Position numbers and translations under genes: made by a program. The notes under the pieces were generated by a model, which made no database searches, was not told the origin of the DNA, and saw only the letters and a program-made list of their open reading frames with translations. Shown here in pieces: positions 55,060 to 64,000 of a stretch of 64,000 nt of DNA. The stretch's first letter is position 1, and each line of letters starts with the position of its first letter. This stretch comes from Dipteronia dyeriana (lineage: Eukaryota > Streptophyta > Magnoliopsida > Sapindales > Sapindaceae), in the NCBI GenBank assembly GCA_032871835.1, contig CM065299.1:45768706-45832705 (forward strand), read 5' to 3'.

Positions 55060-55430
55060 TTGTAGGGTCCAATGATTGTGGAAAAATCAGTTACAAGGGA
55101 ATTAATTGTAAATTAGATTATGGAATCAAAGTTATGTATCATGATGGATGTGAATCTGGTTCTAAAATTTGGCTTAGTGATGGCGATTATGCAGTCAGAT
55201 GCGTTTTATATGGTTAACCAAACTTCTTTGGTGGCATTTATTTGTATGCTTCCAGAAAGACAAACTGCATTGCTCATTCTCTTGCTAGTATGTCGTAAGC
55301 CATTAAGGAAGATAGCTTTTTTTGTATGGAAGATTTTTCTCCCTATGTTCAAAAGATGGTCCTAAGGGGACCTTCTACATAGTTTTTATTCCTTTTTCTT
55401 GTTTCTTTGATGTTGTTTCCAAAAAATAAA
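55060..55430 (+). pseudogene. Possible LINE 3' end (RVT_3-like RNase H tail)
   Basis: In one frame, FGGIYLYASRKTNCIAHSLA is followed after a stop by EDSFFCMEDFSPYVQKMV. This recalls the R..N.VAH.LA and (W/C).ED.PP.....V end of plant RVT_3 RNase H domains found in LINEs. A T-rich stretch and AAAAAATAAAATTTATTTG follow, like a LINE 3' terminus. Weak: short, broken, no RT. Confidence 0.35.
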
Positions 55431-57102
55431 ATTTATTTGTCAATACTTAAATTCTCAAAAACATTTTGTCAATACCTATTTACTTATAATAGAAATGATA
55501 AAAGAAACCCATTAAGCCCACTAAGGACATTAAAATGATTTCATATAACAATACTGACCGGACGGTCGTTGGCGCCTATCAAAACAATATTTATCTATTC
55601 TAATTACCTCACAAATGCAACGAGTCAAAGGACTAGTACATCAAGTAAGTAAGGGTCATTCCGATAAGAAGATGGAATTCATCAACTATCTCTAGATCTA
55701 GAGTATATGAAAACAATGTAAATTGAATGCAGATGTGGTGAGAGTGGTGTGTGTGAAGTGTAAGCATAATGCGGTTGTTGTGTGGGAGTGCGAATGGACC
55801 TATAACTAACCTAAAACAAAATGCATAAAAGTAACCGGGTGATCACCTTTCTAAAATAGAATACTACTAATTAAGTTAATTTATTCCTAAAGGCAATCAC
55901 CCTAAGTTACAAAAACAATTGCGGCTTGGAAAGATGCAAGATATGATCACACAAAGGAAATTAGTTTACCAAGCAAGAGATACATATCATGTAGAGTGTA
56001 GAACATGCAAATACCAATCAAATCAAGTAAATGGTTCATTCTCTTGACTACGGAATTACCACAATCAATTTATTACTCAACCAAAGTTATGGAAGAGCAA
56101 TTGTGTCTATGCTTAGACCCATTAAGAACAAGAACAATAAACCAAAGCTATCTTGGAAGAGTTATGCACAAACAAGTTATTCCTAATCAATAAAACTAAT
56201 AGCCAAGACTATGCTCGGAACATCATCCAAGCACAATCTCAACTCTCAATTACTCTAATCATTCTAAACATAGCATGTTAAACCATTCACCGACATACAT
56301 ACACAAATGAGATATTTGATTACAACTACTCCTACATCATTAGGTCAAGACACTCCTTTTATCATCCATACATACATATCAATTCATAATCTTCTATATA
56401 CATGAATATCATAGTAAAATCTTACCAATCAAATCAAGTAAAGGGTTCATTCTCTTGACTACGGAATTACCACAATCAATTTATTACTCAACCAAAGTTA
56501 TGGAAGAGCAATTGTGTCTATGCTTAGACCCATTAAGAACAAGAACAATAAACCAAAGCTATCTTGGAAGAGTTATGCACAAACAAGCTATTCCTAATCA
56601 ATGAAACTAATAGCCAAGACTATGCTCGGAACATCATCCAAGCACAATCTCAACTCCCAATTACTCTAATCATTCTAAACATAGCATGTTAAACCATTCA
56701 CCGACATACATACACAAATGAGATATTTGATTACAACTACTCCTACATCATTAGGTCAAGACACTCCTTTTATCATCCATACATACATATCAATTCATAA
56801 TCTTCTATATACATGAATATCATAGTAAAATCTTAATCATACATAAACTAAAGAATGAATCAATACCAATTCGAATCAAAGAACAAGTCATACGTACATT
56901 GCTCAAGTGTTTGGATTAAAAACATTTCCAAGTTGGGATAATACATCAAAGATAGCAAGACAAGAAAGAGAAGGGTGATAAGAGGTAACCCTTAAAGAAA
57001 GAATCCTTCAAAAGCTCCCAACCTCTATTGATGTTCCTTGGCTCGGTTTTGGCTTAAAGAGCTATCCTTTTCTTTAGCAATCTATTCCAAGATAGGTGTA
57101 GG
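55431..57102. other. Non-coding Gypsy-like DNA
   Basis: Same family as 13761-14159 plus 21347 onward: GTGTGTGAAGTGTAAGCATAA, then AAAGTAACCGGGTGATCACC and GGCTTGGAAAGATGCAAGA. GTCGTTGGCGCCTATCAAA at about 55565 resembles Gypsy non-coding phrases. No ORF with a domain. Confidence 0.45.
56014..56835. repeat. 411-bp tandem duplication
   Basis: Copies 56014-56424 and 56425-56835 align without gaps over most of their length; only a few substitutions are visible (AAATGG/AAAGGG, GTTATTCC/GCTATTCC, AATAAAAC/AATGAAAC, CTCAATT/CCCAATT). Much more alike than anything else in the window, so recent. The small ORF at 56005-56193 is a by-product. Confidence 0.88.
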
Positions 57103-59665
57103 TGCTAGGTTTTCAAGTCTTGCATTGGCGAAATTCTATATCAAAATAGTAGTTGCTTTGTATTTATTAGCTGTCTAGGATTTGTGGATCATCAAGCTTC
57201 AAGGAAGATTGGACAACAATTCAAGCAAAGTGATGGCTACAAGAGGAACAAAGCTTCATTGCTTAGCTAAAGCAATTTTGAGACATCTTTCCTCATGTAA
57301 GGCCTAGGCACACACACACATATCATATCTTTGTGTCCCTACATTGTTAAATTGATATGACACAAGAACACATTTATTCTTGTATGGACATGCTTTAGTT
57401 CTAAAGGTGACAAATTTTAAGAAATTGCTTGTTCTAGACTATCTCTAGGAAATTGCATACTTGTGTGTTATTGTGTTCATTTTATTGTATTTGTATGATA
57501 TTGAACACGAATATGTGCTTATAAAATTCCATATTAAGTTCCAATAACTTTGGTTACTCATTCATTAAGTTCCGAGTTCAAATTATGAAGTCAAAATTTT
57601 ATCGTGCATGGTTTTCGTCTCTGATTTTCAAGATTGAATTCCATATTTTTTGAAAAATAAATCTTGGCATCTTTTGTACATGAGAGAGTCCTAGTCTGTA
57701 ATCCAAAAATGAATTGAAAATTAAAGTTTGGAGGCCGAAGATACGACCAAAGAACTGAAGGAGCCTCAAGGGAAAAGGAAGAGGACAACCCCCCTTTCCA
57801 ATGGTGGCACATGGACCTCCATGGGAAAGGAGCTCCTCTGCCCCCGTGGAGGGCCACGTTCCTCCACAGGATACAAGGGTGTCTCTTCCCCATTGGTTCT
57901 TGATTTCTCTCTTTAAAAATTCCCATTAAATACTCATCTCCCTCTCATTCTTTTCCAAGAAGAAAAACTTGAGAAACTTGTGCAAAAAAATTTCTCTCCA
58001 ACTTTCTTAACTTCCAAACACCATATATTATTCGTTTTAAGTCCAATTCTAGTGATTCAAGTTGGATATCTCTCATCTACCAGTCCTCTATAATTTCAAC
58101 AAGATTTTAGAGTCATTTGATTGAGTTTTCTGGTACCTTCACACACAAAAGTGGAACTGCGTAGTTTTCACTTGAGATATTTTGATTTTTGAGCTTCAAA
58201 TCTTCAATTACCTTGGGTTTTCTTCTTCAATACATGTATGTATACTGTGTATAGTTTGATTAGAGTTTTAGACTCCATAGAAGCTAGATTGAGATTTGAT
58301 TGAATCTTACATGTTGAGTTAGGTTTTTGTAAAGACTATGTTTTCACATGTTTGTGTTTTGTATTGTGCTAGATTCTTATCTAGGACTATTTTGAGCTTT
58401 GATTGATTGATCTAAAATAAAAATAGTCTCTACTTGTGCTAGGTCTTTTAATTGACCATTTTCATGATTACCACAATTTTATTGTATGTTTAGAGCTTGA
58501 AGTGTTTCTATTGAATACCTTGCGATTACATGCTCTATATTTCTTGCTAGAACTTTTATTGATCACATGTTATGATTCTGGCATGATTTTTTGTTTAATG
58601 GTAAATCTTGAATGTGTGCTTAAATGTCTATTATTGGTTCAAGTTTTAGTGACCTGATTAAAAATAGAAGTTAAATGTTGTTTGGTGTTTTCACATTTTC
58701 TAGAATTGTTATTCATGCATAATAACAAGACATATTTGATTTGTGAACTTTCATTCATAAGTCTAGTTCCCATAGGATGTGTTGATCATCATATTCTATG
58801 TTGCAGGCTTGTTTGTATTTTGCATTCATTATCACATAGATGGCTTTGTTAAAAGGTTGGAAGTCTCATTCCTTAGAGTGATTCTTTGGATTCAGCATTG
58901 GAAGTTGCATTTGGAGAGTGATTCTTCAAGTTGTGCATTGGGAGTCACATTTGGACAGTGATTCATCAAGTTGTGCAATGGAAGCCACATTCCTTAGATT
59001 GATTCTTTGGTTTATGCATTGGAAGTCACATGTCTTAGAGTGATTATTTGACTTGTGCATTGGAAGTCTCATTTGGAGAGTGATTCTTCAAGTTAAGCAT
59101 TGGAAGTCACATTTTTTAGAGAGTTTCTTCAATTTGTGCAAGGTGGCATCTCCTTCATTATGTAGGGTTAAACGATAGATTTCTAGGTAAAATTGGTCAC
59201 CTGAGAGATTGTATCTTTTTATCTTACTAGTGAAAGGTGTTTGTCGGTGATTGTGGAATCAACCCGTCTTCAGAGGTTTTACCACGTAAATTCCTTATGT
59301 TGTTTTTTTTTTCTATTCCTATCTCTTGATATTTGTATATTTGTTGATATATATCCTACTTGATATTGATATATATCATAATTGATATTCATTTTATATT
59401 AAGATTTAAACTTGTTAAAGGCTTTAGTTTAAATAGCCTAGTTTGTATCACATACTAGTTGTTACCAATGTTGACTTTATTTGATCAAGAACGTCTTTAT
59501 TGAATTGATTTTGCTTGTTTTTGATTAATAAAAATTGTGATACAGGCTATTTAGAGGGACAAACATAAGTTTATTTTAAGGCAATGAAAAATGTGTACTG
59601 GTCTATTCATCCCTCCCCCCCTTCTAGGCTATCATAAGGAAAATTAACCGTGTTTTGTATTTTCA
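57103..59665 (+). repeat. 5' LTR of S4
   Basis: 2563 bp, TGCTAGGTTTTC...GTATTTTCA. GC-rich block at 57780-57890 (CACATGGACCTCCATGGGA, CCCCGTGGAGGGCCACG), ATTAAATACTC TATA-like site at about 57924, minisatellite 58885-59150, and GAGGTTTTACCACG box. Left flank GTAGG is a possible TSD with no partner in the window. Confidence 0.82.
58885..59150 (+). repeat. 41-bp minisatellite in S4 LTR
   Basis: Six to seven units of about 41 bp: GCATTGGAAGTCACATT, then (TGG or CCTTA)GAGAGTGATTCTTCAAGTTGT. Occupies the same relative place as the unrelated GTCTTGGC arrays of S2 and S3. Confidence 0.8.
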
Positions 59666-60453
59666 TTTCGTACCAGAGGAGGACACTAGATTGTACTTAG
59701 TGAGTATCCCCGGTGATACGTTCATGGTGAACTTGTTGAAGCTTTGAAGCTATGGGACATCAAAATGATGTTATGGGAGAAAGAGCCCTTAATACAAGGC
59801 CACCATTACTTTGGGGTAATAACTATAGGTTTTAGAAATTGATGATGAAGGCCTATATCCACTCAATTGATGAATGAGCATGGATTGTAGTTGGAATTGA
59901 CTATGCTCCTCCTAGTAAGGTTCAAGAATATGGAACCAAAATTCCCAAACCAATGAGTGAATGGACGGCTAATGATTCTGAGGTTGCTAAATGGCACTAA
60001 TATGCTATGAACGCCATCTTGGAGGAGTAGATGGACACTAATTCTCCTACATACAAACTATTGAATCCGCCAAAGAGGATTGGGATACACTTCAAGTCAC
60101 AAATGAAGGCACATTAGCAGTGAGAAAGTCTAGGCTTCAATTGTTGACATCACAATTCAAAAGCTAACAAATGAATGATGAAGACAAGTTTGAGGACTTC
60201 GAATTCTGTCTTCTTAGTATTGCTAACCAATGTCAAGCACTTGGAGTGTCAATCTCTAAAGAGCGTCTTAATTTGAAGATTCGAAGATCTCTTCCTAAGA
60301 GATTCAAGGCTAAGGTAATGACCATTGAAGAAAGCAAGGATGTATATTGCCTAAGTATTGTTGAATTTCTTGGGTCACTCCAACTTATGAGATGTGCTTG
60401 AATCCAAAGACTAAGGGTAAGAGAATCACTTCCAAAGCTATAGAATAGGAGAG
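59666..60453 (+). pseudogene. Primer site and gag N-terminus of S4
   Basis: TTTCGTACCAGAGGAGG (decayed Met-tRNA site) at 59666, then gag words RPPLLWGNNYRF, MMKAYIHSIDE, APPSKV, EWTANDSEVAKWH, ESAKEDWDTLQVTNEGTL and DEDKFEDFEFCLLSIANQ, with LNLKIRRSLPKRFKAKVMTI. Stops near 59840, 59876 and 59998 and a frameshift break it. Close to S2 gag but independent. S3 inserted just after a position equal to S2 43975. Confidence 0.8.
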
Positions 60454-61244
60454 TGTTAGGTTTTAGTTTGTGTTGGCATTAATTCCATATCAAAATGATG
60501 TTTACTTGTAATGATTTAGTTTTTTAGATTCATGATGATTCAAGCTTCAAAGAAGAATGAACAATAAGTCAAAGCAAGTTCAAAGTCTTCAAAGAGAAAG
60601 GATGCAATATGATTCTATAAAGGTATACTAAGACCTTATCTTTCTCTTACAAGGCTTAGACACACACACGCAATTCATACATTTGTGTCCTTGCATCGTT
60701 GTGCACCATTATAGGCACACACATACAACTCTTTCATATGTGTCCCTGCATCGTTGTGCACCATGTATAACAAATTCACACACTTGAAGATGAATGCTCA
60801 TGCATTGGTATGGAAATAACATGTTTTAGAAAATGCATGATTGGAGACTATCTCAATGTATTTTGCATTCTAGTGTGAATTGTGTTTGTTTGTGTTTATT
60901 TTTGTATAACATGGATATTGAACTTGAATTTAGTCTTAAATCATTCATTATTGAGTTCCGTTCATTTCGGTTACTCATACTATTGAATTCAACTTCTAAG
61001 TCAAAAGATACTACACTTTCAACTCATGTTGCATAAAATGTATTCGTCTACATATATCGAGTCAAATTATTATTTTCTGGGTTGAGTATCTTATATGTCT
61101 ATGTCCATGTGAGAGAAATGGTTTGTAATCTACAAACGGATTTGAATTCCGAGTTTGGAAGCCGAAGAACGGTAAAAGAACGCGAAGGAAGGTCGAAGGA
61201 GAAAGAAGTCAGCAAAGCACTTCTTTCCTGAGATGGTGCGTGGC

Positions 61245-61278
61245 CATCTCGAGGCAGAAGGCTTGCTGCCTCGAGATG
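61245..61278. promoter_or_regulatory. Perfect 13-bp hairpin in S3 LTR
   Basis: CATCTCGAGGCAG and CTGCCTCGAGATG around AAGGCTTG, 84 bp before the TATA-like TTTATATT. Counterpart of 49313-49346 with a two-sided change. Confidence 0.65.
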
Positions 61279-62309
61279 AAAACATGCCATCTCGGGCAGC
61301 AAGCATGCTTGGCTGCTTATTTCCCCTCTTGGTCATGTGACATGACCAATTTTGCCTCTCCTTTATATTCTCCTTCCCTCTCACATTTCATTCTAAGAAG
61401 AAATTTAAACTTGTGTGCAGAAAATTCTTTCTACATTTTTCACCTTCCAAACACCATAACTTCTTCATTTGAACTCCGATTTTAGTGATTCCAAGTTGAG
61501 AGTGTTTGTCTATTCATTCCCCATATTTTCTATAAGGTTTGAGTGAGTTTTGTTACTGTTGTTGGAGTCTAAACAGACAAAAACGGAACTGCACCTAAAT
61601 CAACTAAGGTATTGATTTTCTCTCAAAGTTTTATTTTAAAACTTGGTCAATTGCCTTAGGTTTTCTTCTTCAACTTATATAAGTGTATTGTGAGTGTTTT
61701 AATTTTAGTTTTGAACTCTTTTAAAGCTAGGTTGAGTTTCAATTGAAATCTTACATGTTGAGTTAGGTTTTGATTTTGCCTATGTTTTCACATGTTTGGG
61801 ATTGTATTGTGCTAGCTTTGATTCTAGGACTATTTGATGATCTTTGATTGATTGATTTTGTGAAAAAATAGTTCCTCACATGTATTAGGCTCTCTTGGCC
61901 GAATTCTCACATTAATACATGTGCTTATGTTCTTTTGAGCTATACATATGTTTTGTTGAATCTATGAAGAGGAATATGCTCTAGAACTTTAGCTTAAATC
62001 TAAATAACTTTGTCCTATGATTTTAGCATGTTTTTGGTTTATGTGATTTAAGCTTGATTTTGTGATTAATTGAACATATCTTGTGATTCAAGTTTAGATC
62101 TATGCATGTATCTAGGTTGTGATTCATGTTGAACATATCTTACATGATCTAGATGGATTAAACATGCATGATTAACTAGACTACATATGATTTGTGCATT
62201 CATGCTCATGTCTAGTATTTTCCATAGGATGTGTTGATCATAGGATTCTATGTTGCGTGCTTGTTTGAGTTTTGCATTCATGATCACCTAGATGCCTTGT
62301 GAGAAGGAA

Positions 62310-62610
62310 GTCTTGACAATAGGTGTGAGACTTATGTTGTTGAGCAAGAAGTCTTGGCAAGAGGTGTGAGACCTTAGAGTGTCAAGCAAGGAAGTCTTGG
62401 CTAGAGTCGGGACAACTTGGATAGTTGAGCAAGAAGTCTTGACTAGGGTTGTGAGGATCCGGATTGGTGAGCGAGGAAGTCTTGACTAAAGTCTGGAGGA
62501 CTCGGATAGTTGAGCAAGAAGTTTTGCCTTGGGTCGTGAGGATCCGGTAAGGTGAGCGAGGAAGTCTTGACAGGAGGTGTGAGGCCTCGGATTGTTAAGC
62601 ATGAGGGTGA
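62310..62610 (+). repeat. Minisatellite in S3 LTR
   Basis: Same GTCTTG(A/G)C...GAGCAAG unit as S2, with a different number and order of the GGATCCGGAT.GTGAGC sub-units. Confidence 0.75.
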
Positions 62611-62756
62611 CATCTTCATGAGTAGGATAGGAGGGTAGTTACTAGGTGAAGAGGTCACTTGAGAGATTGTACTTGTTTTATCTACTAATGGATTTTTTTT
62701 GCCGGTGGTTGCTAACCCATGGATGTTTCCTTTTTGGAGGTTTACCACGTTATACT

Positions 62757-62939
62757 AATCTTGTTCAACTTGACAAAGCTTGTGTTGTTAAGGAAGAGTG
62801 TGTTAATGATATTCTTGTAAATCAAGTCATTGAAGGACTTTACTCTAGACTTAACATTGTTGTCAAGGATGGTATTGGAAATGTTTGTGTAGGTACACCC
62901 AAGAATAAGTTGTTCAAGGGTGAGTGCTCTTATCACTAA
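62757..62939 (+). pseudogene. C-terminal end of S2-family gag in S3
   Basis: Open from before the junction to the stop at 62939: NLVQLDKACVVKEECVNDIL, NQVIEGLYSRLNIVVKDG, CVGTPKNKLFKGECSYH. It shows the undamaged family reading through the indel at S2 45153 and confirms that gag ends at GECSYH in both copies. Confidence 0.75.
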
Positions 62940-64000
62940 AAATAAGAAGCACATGTGAGATAGCTTTGATGCTATATATCAATTGTGTTGAGAATTCTTG
63001 CTTGCTAGCTTTGAATACTTCATGTATTGATATGAACTTGGTTATCTCACATCATTATTGTTTTGATGGTCAAAATTTTGTTGATTAACTTTAGAGAAGT
63101 TCTTTTGATATATGTGTTGATTGAGTTAAAATATTATGTTTTTTATACTCTTGTTGTGAAACATCGTCAACTTGGTGTCATGAAGACATTAAAGGCAAGA
63201 GTGCTTACAAAAAAGGCGGAAGTATGATATCTGGTGAATATAATGTGCAAAAAGGTATCTCTATACTCTAATGCATGTTCTCTTAGATATTCATCTTTTG
63301 ACTCAAATTTTGATATACATCTCATAGCATGTCATATTAGAGAATTTTGTATACCATACATATAGTTCTCATTGACATTTTATATTTTAGCATCTAATAG
63401 TGATATTGTTCACATTGATCTTAACTTTGATGATTGTTTGTGTATATCATATTGAGTGGCATCACTTTTGAAATTATGAGCTTCATATTCTTTGAAAGCT
63501 ACTCATTAGAGAAGTAATGTTCTTGAATAAGTCTCTACTTATTGCTCTTAGACCATGTGCTTATGAGCCATAAAATCTTTGTTTTCTAAAATTGCACATT
63601 GCTTCTCTTATATGTTTTGCTAGTAGGTTGAGTTTACTAATATGTAAACTTTGGATACACCTTGAAGTTTTTGTGCTTAAGTACATTTAAAATGACCTAT
63701 GGTTAGTATCCATTTTGATTCGGCAAATACATAGAACTCAACAAGCACCTTTATGGAAAGGGCTACACATATTGGTTGTGAAAGCTACCTAATGTTGGAA
63801 AGAACTACACCATTGTGATGAGTAAAAGCCGTCATGAAGTGAATTTTTGTTTTTGTAAAAAAACAAATGGAGAAAAATCAAAGAAGTGTTGAAATGAAAA
63901 CATAAAAAAAATCTTTGATTTAAAGCCTAAAAAGAAAAATAGTTTAGTTGAAAATCAAATGAGCTCGGGTTGAAAAACAGAAATAGGATGACGAGCCACC
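62940..64000 (+). mobile_element. Pol-less spacer of S3
   Basis: Collinear with S2 45312-46380, including A-rich 63860-63930. No pol motif. Continues beyond the window, where the PF20167-like ORF would be expected about 600 bp further on. Confidence 0.7.

Larger units (their letters stand above)
57103..60453 (+). mobile_element. S4: Sirevirus-like element, 5' half
   Basis: 5' LTR 57103-59665, a degenerate primer site and a gag remnant, interrupted by S3 at 60454. It belongs to the same group as S2, but the LTR is clearly diverged. The rest of S4 would lie beyond S3, outside the window. Confidence 0.8.
60454..62756 (+). repeat. 5' LTR of S3, 3'-truncated
   Basis: Contains the TGTGTCC.T..CATCGTTGTGCACC units (60685-60770), the perfect hairpin (61245-61278), TTTATATT (61362), and minisatellite 62310-62610. 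Flank 60449-60453 is GAGAG; the partner is outside the window. Confidence 0.85.
60454..64000 (+). mobile_element. S3: S2-family element, deleted, runs off the window
   Basis: LTR start TGTTAGGTTTTAG at 60454, nearly identical in layout to the S2 3' LTR. At about 62756 (inside ACCACGTTATA) it jumps to sequence equal to S2 45121, so the LTR end, PBS and most of gag are deleted. It then follows S2 45121-46380 to the window end. Confidence 0.85.

Overview
This is plant nuclear DNA, most likely from a eudicot with a large, repeat-rich genome. It is AT-rich and is built almost entirely of nested, decayed LTR retrotransposons. The supporting evidence is: initiator-Met-tRNA primer sites (TGGTATCAGAG type), Copia and Gypsy gag, integrase, reverse transcriptase (RT) and RNase H remnants, Sirevirus-like gag with CX2CX4HX4C knuckles, and an Athila/Tat-type primer site. 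I see no host gene, rRNA, tRNA gene or CRISPR. The species cannot be fixed from the sequence.

Families used below. 'A' is a Copia family with a 2.1-2.4 kb LTR: A1 at 1-3684 (-), A2 at 5684-12379 (-), A3 at 25908-29383 (-) and A4 at 32375-36118 (+). 'S', 'T' and 'N' are Sirevirus-like families: S1 at 5435-5683 plus 12380-13596, T at 14165-21341, N at 37384-39865 (-), S2 at 41571-51130, a solo LTR at 51922-54167 (-), S4 at 57103-60453 and S3 at 60454-64000. 'G' marks Ty3/Gypsy remnants: an antisense ORF with polypurine tract (PPT) and LTR at 3687-5434, non-coding Gypsy-like DNA at 13761-14159 and 21347-24638, an Athila/Tat-like piece at 29384-32374, a Tat-like pol/gag on the minus strand at 36119-41570, a PPT plus LTR at 54191-55055, and non-coding DNA at 55431-57102. 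There is also a possible LINE end (55060-55430) and a possible CACTA-like fragment (13597-13760).

Nesting order can be read from target-site duplications (TSDs). A2 sits inside the S1 LTR (GATTC/GGTTC). T sits in Gypsy-like DNA with a perfect GTGTG duplication. N sits inside the Gypsy protease reading frame with a perfect TGCAC duplication. S3 sits inside the gag of S4, and S4 sits in Gypsy-like DNA. Many copies carry internal deletions (A2, A3, N, S3), so recombinational loss is as prominent as insertion.

The most interesting object is S2. It is a Sirevirus-like element with a gag that stops where the protease active site would begin, no pol, and a separate 3' ORF (46995-48054) resembling the 'putative plant transposon protein' domain (PF20167-like). 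S3 repeats the same gag-end and pol-less spacer, so this looks like the structure of a non-autonomous family and not one damaged copy. T is a second gag-only element. The Sirevirus-like LTRs share an architecture: a GC-rich inverted-repeat block just upstream of a TATA-like box and, in most of the S-type LTRs, a roughly 40-bp minisatellite further downstream.
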